From NCBI GenBank assembly GCA_938034905.1, contig CALHLF010000079.1, positions 1 to 37,415 on the forward strand: a stretch of DNA of 37,415 bases, given 5' to 3'. A program made the position numbers and the translations under genes. The DNA is from an uncultured bacterium (GTDB taxonomy: Bacteria > Dictyoglomota > Dictyoglomia > Dictyoglomales > Dictyoglomaceae). The stretch's first letter is position 1. Every line of letters starts with the position of its first letter. Shown here piece after piece: positions 1 through 7,737 of this stretch. The notes under the pieces were generated by a model. It did not search any database. It had not been told where the DNA came from and saw only the letters and a list, made by a program, of their open reading frames with translations.

Positions 1-666
1 CTACTTTCCTATTTCCTTTTAAAAAGAATCTCTATTGAGGAAAAAACCAAGTGGTCACTTCTTATATCCATGTGTGGGTATAATATTGGGCTCTTTGCCT
101 ATCCCTTTATCCAATCTCTTTATGGAGATCAGGGACTTTTAATGATGGCAATGTTTGATATTGGAAACTCTCTTGTGGTTTTTGGTTTAGCCTATGCTGT
201 TTCTCTAATAGCCTTTAATAATAAGATAAATTATAGAGAAATAATTAAAAAAGTTCTAACCTTTTTCCCATTGGATATTTACTTAATATCTATCTTATTT
301 AACATTCTTAAAATAAAGCTTCCCTCCATTATTAATGAATTAGTCTTCCAAATAGCAATACCCAATAGTATCCTTGCTCTTTTTACTTTAGGCTATTTTT
401 TAGACTTTAATTTGAACCTTCAGGAGTTAAAAGCTATTCTCTTGGGATTAATTTTAAGGATTTTACCAGGGATATTAGTCAGTATTATTCTTTCTAATTT
501 AAGTAATAATTTAATATTTAAGATCATCTCAATAGGAGTTCTCCTTCCTGTCCCCTTAGTTGCTATTATGTACTCTAATGAAAGAAACTTAAACACAAAA
601 TTTGCCTCGGTTTTTGTCACCATCACTATCATAACTGGAGTAATCTCTATAATATTACTTAAGTGA
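1..666 (+). CDS. AEC (auxin efflux carrier) family transporter, 5'-truncated by the window
   Basis: The frame is open from base 1 to the stop at 664-666, so the N-terminus lies outside the window; the ATG at 70 is internal. The visible part is almost wholly hydrophobic with about six membrane segments. The motif around 'MCGYNIGLFAYPF', followed by 'FDIGNSLVVFG', matches the conserved N-x-G-x-x-x-x-P and D-x-G-N pattern of AEC-family permeases (PF03547). These export or exchange small organic acids or amino acids; the substrate here cannot be told. It converges on the small leftward gene ending at 655, and the two stops overlap by 12 bases. The family call is fairly sure; a sodium/bile-acid-type permease is less likely. 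Confidence 0.75.
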   Translation, partial: LLSYFLLKRISIEEKTKWSLLISMCGYNIGLFAYPFIQSLYGDQGLLMMAMFDIGNSLVVFGLAYAVSLIAFNNKINYREIIKKVLTFFPLDIYLISILFNILKIKLPSIINELVFQIAIPNSILALFTLGYFLDFNLNLQELKAILLGLILRILPGILVSIILSNLSNNLIFKIISIGVLLPVPLVAIMYSNERNLNTKFASVFVTITIITGVISIILLK

Positions 667-852
667 TTTATATTTCATAATAAGAAACAAAGTAGTTAAT
701 GAGATGAAAATAGAAGCAATAGTTAAATACATTTCAGTACCTCTTCTTCTCCAGAAGATAAGCCATAATATTCCCATAATTATTACAAATACTAATACTA
801 AAATTTGAGCCCCAAATTTATTTTTCACTGCATACTCCATGGAGGAGTCCAT
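655..852 (-). CDS. Small two-helix membrane protein at the end of the ABC transporter operon
   Basis: This 65-residue protein has two predicted membrane helices (about residues 15-33 and 43-58) separated by a basic 'WRRRG' loop, with a lysine-rich tail. I recognise no family. The start at 852 lies inside the 3' end of the upstream ATPase gene (overlap 28 bases); a second ATG at 840 would shorten it by four residues. It is the last leftward gene of the importer operon and is probably translationally coupled to the ATPase. A role with the transporter is only a guess from position. It is a plausible gene, given an uninterrupted hydrophobic frame and operon placement, but unproven. Confidence 0.5.
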   Translation of the reverse strand: MDSSMEYAVKNKFGAQILVLVFVIIMGILWLIFWRRRGTEMYLTIASIFISLTTLFLIMKYKSLK

Positions 853-1841
853 TTAGGTATTTTGTTCCAAAAGAAACAAGCAACTTCGTGTTTATCATTT
901 ATTTTTTGAAGAACTGGATTTTCAACAAAACATATATCCTGAGAATACAAACAGGCATGAGAAAAGGGACATAATCTTTGTCCTAATTCCCTTTTTGGAG
1001 GTTCGTAAGATTTCAATTCTGGAAGTTTTTTCCTTTGAGCTAAATCTGGATCAGAGATTGGGGTTGCAGATATTAATGTTTGAGTATAAGGATGTAAGGG
1101 ATTATTTATGATCTCATCACTCTCCCCCTTTTCTACAATTCTTCCCCCATATAATATAGCTATCTTTCCTCCATCAGAGGCAAAAAATCTTGCAGCTCCT
1201 ATATCATGAAGAACAAGAATAATAGAAAGCCCCAGTTCTTTATTAAGAATCTTTAATATCTGGATTATTATAGCTCTAAGGGACATGTCAATCATACTTA
1301 TAGGTTCATCTGCAACTAAAATCTCAGGATTTACAGTGAGAGCCTTAGCAATAGCAAGCCTCTGTCTTCCACCGCCAGAAAGATGATGGGGGTATTTATT
1401 TAAGAAATAAGAAGGAGGGGTAAGACCAACTAAATTAAGAAGTTCATTTATTCTTTTTTCTATTCCTTTTCCCCTAATACTATTATTCTTTCTTAAAGGA
1501 TCTGCTAAGGTGGAATAAATATTTCTTGAAGGATGTAAGGAGGCATAAGGATCTTGATGAACATATTGAACCTTAGTTCTAAGGTCTGATAATTCCTTTT
1601 TAGAAAGGATAGAAATATCTCTTCCAAACCATTTTATTCTTCCATAGGTGGGAGTTTCGAGAAGACAGGCAATTCTTGCTAAGGTAGTTTTTCCCATACC
1701 ACTTTCTCCAATAATTGCCCATCTATCCTGTTTATTAATTTTTAAATCAATATTTTCTAAGGCAATAACATATCTTTTTTTAAAATATCCTCGAGAGAAT
1801 ATCTTTGTGACATTTTCTAATTCTAATACTGAACCTTCCAT
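825..1841 (-). CDS. Oligopeptide/oligosaccharide ABC transporter ATPase (DppF/OppF type)
   Basis: This is one of two ATPases powering the importer encoded upstream. Counting from the start chosen here, Walker A is GESGMGKTT (45-53); next come a signature LSGGGRQR and Walker B 'ILVADEP'. The C-terminus has the Opp/Dpp extension with four cysteines (CPFSHAC, a third Cys, and 'VACFF'), a cluster known in this family to bind an iron-sulfur centre in some members. The signature has Gly where LSGGQ is usual. A longer frame starts at 1892 but overlaps the upstream gene by 38 bases; the ATG at 1841 has AGGAGG nine bases before it and lies 13 bases after the upstream stop, so I prefer it. Length about 338 residues is normal. 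Confidence 0.9.
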   Translation of the reverse strand: MEGSVLELENVTKIFSRGYFKKRYVIALENIDLKINKQDRWAIIGESGMGKTTLARIACLLETPTYGRIKWFGRDISILSKKELSDLRTKVQYVHQDPYASLHPSRNIYSTLADPLRKNNSIRGKGIEKRINELLNLVGLTPPSYFLNKYPHHLSGGGRQRLAIAKALTVNPEILVADEPISMIDMSLRAIIIQILKILNKELGLSIILVLHDIGAARFFASDGGKIAILYGGRIVEKGESDEIINNPLHPYTQTLISATPISDPDLAQRKKLPELKSYEPPKRELGQRLCPFSHACLYSQDICFVENPVLQKINDKHEVACFFWNKIPKWTPPWSMQ

Positions 1842-1854
1842 ATCATCCTTCCTC

Positions 1855-2814
1855 CTATTTATAAAGGTGACATGCAACTCTTCTATTTTCATTTATGAAA
1901 TAATTTTTAGGCTTTTCCCTTTTACACTCTTCCATTACATGAGGACATCTAGGATAAAATCTACATCCAGAAGGAGGATCTAATAAGCTGGGAGGATCTC
2001 CTGGTATCCCTTTTATTTTCTCTAAATCTGATGTTAAGCTCATTATAGAATTTACTAAGCCTTGAGTATAGGGATGTTTTGGATCTTTCAGAACCTCTCG
2101 TGTGGGTCCACTTTCCACAATATTTCCTGCATATACTACAAAAATTTTGTCGGAAAGTTCAGCAGCGACAGCAATATCATGGGTAACAAAAATTAGAGTT
2201 AAATTAAATTCCTTTTTAAGATTTTTTAGGAGTTGAATAATATGAGCTTGGGTGAGAACATCAAGGGCAGAGGTAGGCTCATCTAAGATAAGAATTTTGG
2301 GATTAAATATTAAAGAAAGAGCAATAAGAACTCTTTGTTTCATTCCTCCTGATAACTGATGGGGGAAAGAATAGAGAATATTTTTAGGATCAAGTCTCAC
2401 AAGAGAGATTAACTCCTCTGCCTTTTTGATTATCTCATTATTTTTCCAATTATTATGGGCGTATATTGTATCAAAAAAATGGTCAATTATTTTTATAGTG
2501 GGATTTAAAGATTGTTGGGCAGATTGGGGTACTAATGCAATCTCTGACCATCTTATTTTTCTAAGCTCATGCTCAGAAAGATTCAAAAGATTTTTACCTT
2601 TATAGATGACCTCTCCCTCAAGAATTTTGGAATTTGGAGGCAAAGTGAGGGTCATTGCTTCGATTATAGTGCTTTTTCCAGATGCGCTTTCTCCTACAAT
2701 AGCAGATACTGTATTCTCCTCTACATCAAAACAAACACCATCACAAGCCTTAATAGTTCCTTCCCTAACTAAATATACTGCCTTAAGATTATTAACAGAT
2801 AATATAACTTCCAC
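1855..2814 (-). CDS. Oligopeptide/oligosaccharide ABC transporter ATPase (DppD/OppD type)
   Basis: This is the partner ATPase of the importer. Walker A is GESASGKST (41-49); the signature is LSGGMKQR, Walker B is 'ILILDEPTSALD', and the H-loop is 'VTHDIA'. The C-terminal extension carries CRFYPRCP...C...C, the cysteine pattern typical of DppD/OppD. The start is GTG at 2814, overlapping the TAG of the upstream permease by one base; GGAGGT lies seven bases before it inside the permease gene, so translation is probably coupled. Its 319 residues are standard. In thermophiles transporters of this architecture often carry oligosaccharides, which fits the divergent GH130 gene. Confidence 0.93.
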   Translation of the reverse strand: MEVILSVNNLKAVYLVREGTIKACDGVCFDVEENTVSAIVGESASGKSTIIEAMTLTLPPNSKILEGEVIYKGKNLLNLSEHELRKIRWSEIALVPQSAQQSLNPTIKIIDHFFDTIYAHNNWKNNEIIKKAEELISLVRLDPKNILYSFPHQLSGGMKQRVLIALSLIFNPKILILDEPTSALDVLTQAHIIQLLKNLKKEFNLTLIFVTHDIAVAAELSDKIFVVYAGNIVESGPTREVLKDPKHPYTQGLVNSIMSLTSDLEKIKGIPGDPPSLLDPPSGCRFYPRCPHVMEECKREKPKNYFINENRRVACHLYK

Positions 2815-3668
2815 TATTCATACCTCCGTAATTTGGGATTAAAGATCTCTTCTATACCTTGAGCAAAAAGGATTCCTCCATATATTAATAAAACAATGTG
2901 AATCATAATGATAATAGGATAGTGAAAGCCTCGAGGGGTATATAAAGCACCTGCTTGATATAATGCATAATTAAGCATTACTCCCCAATGGGTTGGATCG
3001 AATTTTGCAAGTCCCAAAAACATTAACCCTACACTAAATTCCATAGCTCCCTTTAATTGAGTTATAAAATTTATAAAAATATATGGAAGTAAAAGGGGCA
3101 TTATGTCTTTGAAAAGAATATAAAATGTGCCTAAATTTAGCATCTTTGATGTTTCTATAAATTCCCGAGATTTTATAGAAAAAACCTGTGCAGATATCTG
3201 TTTTGCTAAAGGAGCCCAAAGCCACATAGCAATAATTAAGGCTACTGTGATCATATTTAAAGATCTGTCAGCAAAAATTGCAGCCATGATTAAAAGGGCA
3301 GGAAAAGAAGGAATAACTAAAAATATAGTTATAATTGTATCTAAAAATTTTGATACAAATCCTCCTATATATCCCCGTGCAATTCCTATAATTGCTCCTA
3401 TAATAACTGCAAAAAAGCTTGCAAGAACAGATAATCCTACTACTGAACGAGCTCCGTGAACCATCTGTTGAAAAATGTCTATCCCAAAATAATCAGTCCC
3501 ATAGGGATGTTGAAAGGAAGGAGGTTTATATCTTTCAGCGAAGTTGGAACTCAAATTTAGGGGAACTATCATGGGACCTATAGTTGCCATTAGAATAAAA
3601 ATACTTAATAGAATAAAACCAATAAAAGCCTTCCTATTCATTAATATTGGTCTTATAAATTCTTTCAT
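2814..3668 (-). CDS. ABC transporter permease, DppC/OppC type
   Basis: This is the second membrane subunit of the importer, with 284 residues and about six membrane helices. The N-terminal cytoplasmic segment and first helix (to about 33) are followed by the family hallmark 'YGTDYFGIDIFQQMVHGARSV', close to the usual GTDxxGRDxxSR motif of OppC-like permeases. The conserved cytoplasmic loop 'REFIETSKMLNLGTFYILFKDIMP' (about residues 168-191) is the site that docks with the ATPase. ATG at 3668 overlaps the TGA of the upstream permease by four bases, a classic coupled junction. Confidence 0.93.
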   Translation of the reverse strand: MKEFIRPILMNRKAFIGFILLSIFILMATIGPMIVPLNLSSNFAERYKPPSFQHPYGTDYFGIDIFQQMVHGARSVVGLSVLASFFAVIIGAIIGIARGYIGGFVSKFLDTIITIFLVIPSFPALLIMAAIFADRSLNMITVALIIAMWLWAPLAKQISAQVFSIKSREFIETSKMLNLGTFYILFKDIMPLLLPYIFINFITQLKGAMEFSVGLMFLGLAKFDPTHWGVMLNYALYQAGALYTPRGFHYPIIIMIHIVLLIYGGILFAQGIEEIFNPKLRRYE

Positions 3669-4651
3669 TGTGCCTTCACCCTCGGATCAATAATTGCATA
3701 AAGAAGCTCAGTTATAAAAGTAGCAAAGACAACCCCAATAACGATTAGAGAAAATAATCCCGTTAGGAGTCCAAAATCTCTTGCGCTTATTGCCTGCCCA
3801 AAATAATATCCTATTCCCGGATAATTAAAAATAACTTCTACTAAGGTATGTCCTCCTAACATATATCCAATTCCAATAGCTAAACTTGCCACTAATGGTA
3901 AAATAGCATTTTTTCTAATATATTTTTGAGAGATTACAGAATCTGATAAACCTCTTATTTTTGCAAATCTAACAAAATCTTCTTCTATTATATTGGAACA
4001 GTTTCCCCTCATAGCTAAGCCCCAAGATGCCATTTGGGGAATAGATGTAGCAATTAAAGGACCTAATGCGTGATGAATAAGAGCTAAAATAAACCCCGGG
4101 TAAAATCCCGGGGTCATTTCTACTGGATATGCCCCTCCTAAGGGAAGAAGTCTTAACCTTACTGCACCAATAAATAATATGAATACTGCTAATACAAAAG
4201 CAGGGATTGCCTGAATTATGCTAAATAGGGTTGCTATAAATGTATCTATAAATGTTCCCCTTTTTTGTGCTGATAAAGCTCCAAGGGTTGTTCCTGCGAA
4301 AAATCCAAAAGCAGTTGCTAAGGATATTACAAATAGGGTCCAAGGTAGAGCCTTTCCAATTATTTCATTAACAGAGGTTTTAAAATATGTGGAATATCCA
4401 AAGTTCCCTACAAAGATATTTTTAAGAAACTTTATATATTTTAATATTATAGGCTCCTTAGGATTATACCCTATAATATTATGGGCTATTTCTAATGCCT
4501 TCTCTAAGGACATATTTCTTGTTTGAGCTATAGAGACTGCCAAGCCAAAAGCTGGATCTCCAGGCATAGATTGAACAATAAAAAATACTACAGTGAGAGC
4601 CAAAAAAGTCATTATAAATACTTGTATTAATCTATTTAATATGTACTTCAT
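3665..4651 (-). CDS. ABC transporter permease, DppB/OppB type
   Basis: This is the first membrane subunit of the importer, with 328 residues. It starts with the usual 'MKYILNRLIQVFIMTFLALTVVFF' helix and the family motif 'MPGDPA'. The ATPase-docking loop is in the segment 'DFVRFAKIRGLSDSVISQKYIRKNAILPL', and the C-terminus has 'VEVIFNYPGIGYYFGQAI', also typical of the family. The gene follows the binding-protein gene with a 29-base gap. Inside it (4093-4114) is a perfect GC-rich inverted repeat, listed separately. Confidence 0.93.
   Translation of the reverse strand: MKYILNRLIQVFIMTFLALTVVFFIVQSMPGDPAFGLAVSIAQTRNMSLEKALEIAHNIIGYNPKEPIILKYIKFLKNIFVGNFGYSTYFKTSVNEIIGKALPWTLFVISLATAFGFFAGTTLGALSAQKRGTFIDTFIATLFSIIQAIPAFVLAVFILFIGAVRLRLLPLGGAYPVEMTPGFYPGFILALIHHALGPLIATSIPQMASWGLAMRGNCSNIIEEDFVRFAKIRGLSDSVISQKYIRKNAILPLVASLAIGIGYMLGGHTLVEVIFNYPGIGYYFGQAISARDFGLLTGLFSLIVIGVVFATFITELLYAIIDPRVKAQ
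4093..4114. repeat. Perfect 8-bp GC-rich inverted repeat inside the dppB-like gene
   Basis: ACCCCGGG at 4093-4100, a six-base loop TAAAAT, and CCCGGGGT at 4107-4114 form a perfect stem. It encodes Thr-Pro-Gly-Phe-Tyr-Pro-Gly-Phe in the permease, so it may simply reflect a repeated Pro-Gly codon pair. No T-run follows on the coding strand, so it is not a standard terminator. It stands out because the surrounding DNA is so AT-rich. Confidence 0.6.
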
Positions 4652-4680
4652 TTGTTAAGACCTCTTCCCCCTTAATTATT

Positions 4681-6468
4681 TTATAACTTAGGTCTCAATT
4701 CTCCATTGGACAGCAATAGCACGTATAGTCTTTCAATTCCACCCGGTGCTAAACTCCATCTTGGATCTTCAGGATTAGGCCATCCTACAACTCTTTTACC
4801 ATCTAAGTAGAATATGGGAAGGACTTTCTCTAAGAAGGATATCATTGGTAGATACTCATTGGTAATATAAGCTAATTTTGCTACATAATCCTTTGCTTCA
4901 GCGGGTTTAGATGTAACTTCTTGAAGCTTTTCTGTTAGTTCGTAGGGAGAAAGATTTCCCCAAGGAGTTTTGAAGTTGCTTTTTGCAGGAAATCTGGTAA
5001 AGTCTACAACTTCTCCTTGATATAATCTTGTATAACCCGTAGCAGGATGAGGATAACCCCACCATGCTGTTCCAAATTCTACTGCAGTTTCATAATCTCC
5101 TCCCCGCATTATTGTATCTCTCATTCCTTCAGGTATTATCTTTAATTCTACTTTAAATCCAAAATTCTTAAGTTGCTCTGTTATCTCTCTTGCTGCTAAG
5201 ACCCAATCACTATGGGGTCCATATACTGAGACAGCAAAGGCTACTACTTTTCCATCAGGAGTTCTCCATAGACCATCAGATCCCTTAGTATATCCAGCCT
5301 CTTTTAGAATTGATTCTGCCTTTGCAGGATTGTAGGTATAGTTTGTTAAGGTTTTTAATAAATCTGTGGATAGCCATGTTTTTTCCATGCTCTTTAATAC
5401 TCCGTGGGAATAATCACTAACATCCTTTGCCTGCCATGCAGCTATATCTCTTACTTTTGCTCTATTCAATGCATAGGCAATAGCTTTTCTAAGATTTAAA
5501 TCTTTAAATAATGGTTTCTCAAAATTGAATACTAATGCAAATTCAGAAAGATCTGATACAGCCTTTAATTTTAAATTTGGATTTAATAAATTGAACTGAT
5601 CTACCACATCTTTGGGAATTGAGGGATGGGCTGCATCAATCTCTCCTGCTACTAAGGATGCCCATACAAATTCATTGGATGACCATCTTCTAAATACTAC
5701 TCTTGATATTCTGTTTTTAGATGCAGTCCAGTGATTCTTGTTCTTTTCTAAAACCATTTCCGTTTGAGTAACCCTTACTGGTTCATAGGTCCCCACTACT
5801 GGCATTCTTCCCCTCTCTTTAATTGGGCTAAATTCGTTTATTTTTGCTCTAAAGCTTGATGCTTTCTTTTCATAATCTTTCTTCAAATCCTCTGGAACTT
5901 TTTTACCTTCAACTCCCAATTGCCAGATTCTTCTTCCCAAGGATGCTACTTCCTTTGCTTCTGCTAAGAATTTCCCATATACATGAGAGGGCGCTAAGGT
6001 GGAGATAGCCCCATCAGTTAAAAGAGAGTGAATTAAGAAGGGATGGGTGCTACTAAGGACTAATGCAACAGTGTTTTCTGATCTTACTTCTACTTCTGCT
6101 ATTTCATAAGGCCATTCCCACATAGCATGTAAAAATGCAACATTACACTCAATATCCTTTGCAGTAAAGGGAGTTCCATCACTCCATTTTGTTTTTCTTA
6201 AATTTACTATTAATTTATTTCCTTCAACTTTCCAGGAAGTAGCAAGCCTTGGAATATACTCTCCTGTAGCAGGAATGTAGTATGAGAAGGGTTCATAGGC
6301 AAACCACCATGCACCACCTATAGCTCCAGGTCCAAAGGCATTACCATGGAAGGGAAAGGGCCAGCTTGTTGCGAATCTAATTTCTGGTCCTTTTACTTGA
6401 GCAGAGGATAAGGTTAAACTAATGATAAGAAGAATAGTGAAAATCAAAATGAGATTTAACTTTTTCAT
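4681..6468 (-). CDS. ABC transporter solute-binding protein, family 5 (oligosaccharide or oligopeptide)
   Basis: This extracellular receptor for the importer has 595 residues. It begins with a signal peptide (basic MKK, then a hydrophobic core to about residue 20, with 'LSSAQ' as a likely cleavage region and no lipobox cysteine). The mature part has family-5 (SBP_bac_5) marks: 'YIPRLATSWKVEG', 'LRKTKWSDGTPFTAKD', and 'DLNLRKAIAYALNRAKV'. ATG at 6468 is preceded by GGAGG at 6476-6480. It is first in the operon, with a strong promoter at 6582-6610. Homologues in Thermotoga bind cello- or manno-oligosaccharides; that this one does so is inferred from the divergent GH130 gene and not visible in the sequence. 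Confidence 0.93.
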   Translation of the reverse strand: MKKLNLILIFTILLIISLTLSSAQVKGPEIRFATSWPFPFHGNAFGPGAIGGAWWFAYEPFSYYIPATGEYIPRLATSWKVEGNKLIVNLRKTKWSDGTPFTAKDIECNVAFLHAMWEWPYEIAEVEVRSENTVALVLSSTHPFLIHSLLTDGAISTLAPSHVYGKFLAEAKEVASLGRRIWQLGVEGKKVPEDLKKDYEKKASSFRAKINEFSPIKERGRMPVVGTYEPVRVTQTEMVLEKNKNHWTASKNRISRVVFRRWSSNEFVWASLVAGEIDAAHPSIPKDVVDQFNLLNPNLKLKAVSDLSEFALVFNFEKPLFKDLNLRKAIAYALNRAKVRDIAAWQAKDVSDYSHGVLKSMEKTWLSTDLLKTLTNYTYNPAKAESILKEAGYTKGSDGLWRTPDGKVVAFAVSVYGPHSDWVLAAREITEQLKNFGFKVELKIIPEGMRDTIMRGGDYETAVEFGTAWWGYPHPATGYTRLYQGEVVDFTRFPAKSNFKTPWGNLSPYELTEKLQEVTSKPAEAKDYVAKLAYITNEYLPMISFLEKVLPIFYLDGKRVVGWPNPEDPRWSLAPGGIERLYVLLLSNGELRPKL

Positions 6469-6548
6469 ATATTTTCCTCCTTAGTTTTAAAATTATCAAA
6501 GAAAAAATTAAACTAAGGGAAAATGAAAAAAGTTTATCTTTAGAGTTC

Positions 6549-6557
6549 TCACCTCCT
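6549..6557 (-). promoter_or_regulatory. Extra Shine-Dalgarno sequence near the 5' end of the transporter mRNA
   Basis: On the minus strand AGGAGGTGA lies about 20 bases after the predicted transcription start and about 80 bases before the start codon of the binding protein. No open frame of useful length follows it, and the true ribosome site is GGAGG at 6476-6480. Such unlinked ribosome-binding sequences are known elsewhere (Bacillus thuringiensis cry3A 'STAB-SD') to protect mRNA from 5' decay. That role here is inference. Confidence 0.5.
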
Positions 6558-6581
6558 AAATTTTAAAATTTTTACAAGATA

Positions 6582-6610
6582 ATCATATCATAACCTGAAT
6601 TTTGTGTCAA
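6582..6610 (-). promoter_or_regulatory. Sigma-A-type promoter of the leftward transporter operon
   Basis: On the minus strand TTGACA (6610-6605), a 17-base spacer and TATGAT (6587-6582) give an almost perfect vegetative promoter. The predicted start is near 6575, leaving a leader of about 107 bases before the binding-protein gene. Its -35 lies 14 bases from the -35 of the divergent LacI-gene promoter. Confidence 0.85.
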
Positions 6611-6623
6611 TAATTATTTTTCT

Positions 6624-6652
6624 TTGACAAATACTATATTATAAATTATAAT
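6624..6652 (+). promoter_or_regulatory. Consensus promoter of the LacI regulator / GH130 operon
   Basis: TTGACA (6624-6629), a 17-base spacer and TATAAT (6647-6652) are a perfect consensus promoter. The start should fall near 6659, giving a leader of under 40 bases to the ATG at 6697. Confidence 0.9.
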
Positions 6653-6654
6653 AA

Positions 6655-6668
6655 TTCAAGCGATTTAA
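6655..6668. promoter_or_regulatory. Possible LacI-family operator at the transcription start
   Basis: TTCAAGCGATTTAA is an imperfect palindrome centred on CG (five of seven pairs match), the usual form of LacI-family operators. It contains the only CpG in the divergent intergenic region and covers the expected start site of the LacI gene. Autoregulation through it is plausible but weakly supported. Confidence 0.35.
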
Positions 6669-6696
6669 AATTATAATGCAAAAAGGAGAAAAAATA

Positions 6697-7719
6697 ATGG
6701 TAAATATAAAAGATATAGCTGAAAGAGCAGGAGTTTCTCCATCTACTGTCTCTCGAGCTTTAAATGATGATCCAAGAATAAGTGAAGAGACAAGAAAAAA
6801 GGTTAAAGAGATAGCTAAAAGATTAAGATATAAACCTAATCATGCAGCAAGAAGCTTAATAACTCGAGAGACAAAAACCATTGGTTTTCTTATATTAAAA
6901 AAGGAAAAGCCGTTGATAGCAGATCCCTTTTATTCTGTAATTCTTTATTCTGCTCAAAATGAACTTCATGAAATGGGATATCATTTGCTATACGGAATAA
7001 TTCCCCATGGGAAACTAAATCCCAAAAAGCCTCCTCGTATGATTCAAGAAGAAAGAGTTGACGGGATTATCTTGGCAGGACCTGACATGCCTAAGGAATT
7101 TATAGAGACTATTGTAAAAACAGGTATTCCTGTGATATTAGTAGATAATTACAATGAAAATGTAGATAGTGTTCTTGCAGATAATGTTAGAGGAGCATAT
7201 ATTGCAACAAAATATCTTATAGATTTAGGGCATAGAAACATTGCCTTTGCTTCAGGCCCTTTGGATCAAATTAGTGTTTATGAAAGATGGGAGGGTTATA
7301 AAAAAGCATTGATGGAAGCAAATATTGAATATAATTCTAATTATATGGTGGAAGAAAAAGAGTTAACTATGAAAACAGGAAGGCATGCCCTTCAAATTCT
7401 TTGGAAAAATGATTTAAAGCCCACAGCGATTCTTGCTGCTAATGATCCTATGGCATTGGGGATAATTCAATGTGCAAAGGATATGGGAATAAAAGTTCCT
7501 GATGAACTTTCGGTTATAGGAATAGATGATATTGATCTTTCTTCCCAATTTGATCCTCCTTTAACTACTGTAAGGATTTTTAAGGAGGAGATGGGAAATA
7601 TAACGGCAAAAAGATTGATGGATAGAATAAAAAATCCTAATCAGCCTCCAATAAAAATTATTGTAAGTACAGAGTTAATTGTTAGAGGATCTACTTCTTT
7701 TTTGCTAAATAAAAAATAA
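6697..7719 (+). CDS. LacI-family transcriptional regulator
   Basis: This is a DNA-binding repressor that probably senses a sugar. The N-terminal helix-turn-helix and hinge ('IKDIAERAGVSPSTVSRALN' to 'NHAARSL') are complete, followed by a periplasmic-binding-protein-like sensor domain with family marks 'VDGIILAGP', 'DLGHRNIAFASGP' and 'IDDIDLSSQFDPPLTTV'. The frame is open from an ATG at 6676, but AAGGAG at 6683-6688 sits eight bases before the ATG at 6697, where LacI homology begins, so that start is chosen. It is co-transcribed with the GH130 gene 18 bases downstream and is divergent from the transporter, so both are its probable targets. Confidence 0.92.
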   Translation: MVNIKDIAERAGVSPSTVSRALNDDPRISEETRKKVKEIAKRLRYKPNHAARSLITRETKTIGFLILKKEKPLIADPFYSVILYSAQNELHEMGYHLLYGIIPHGKLNPKKPPRMIQEERVDGIILAGPDMPKEFIETIVKTGIPVILVDNYNENVDSVLADNVRGAYIATKYLIDLGHRNIAFASGPLDQISVYERWEGYKKALMEANIEYNSNYMVEEKELTMKTGRHALQILWKNDLKPTAILAANDPMALGIIQCAKDMGIKVPDELSVIGIDDIDLSSQFDPPLTTVRIFKEEMGNITAKRLMDRIKNPNQPPIKIIVSTELIVRGSTSFLLNKK

Positions 7720-7737
7720 TTTTAAGGAGAGAGGAGT

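Noticed and set aside
1648-1983. Open frame of 111 residues on the plus strand inside the two ATPase genes
   Set aside because: It is antisense to well-supported ABC ATPase genes, has no ribosome site and no family pattern.
3127-3459. Open frame of 110 residues antisense to the DppC-like permease
   Set aside because: Composition mirrors the permease frame; no independent start signal.
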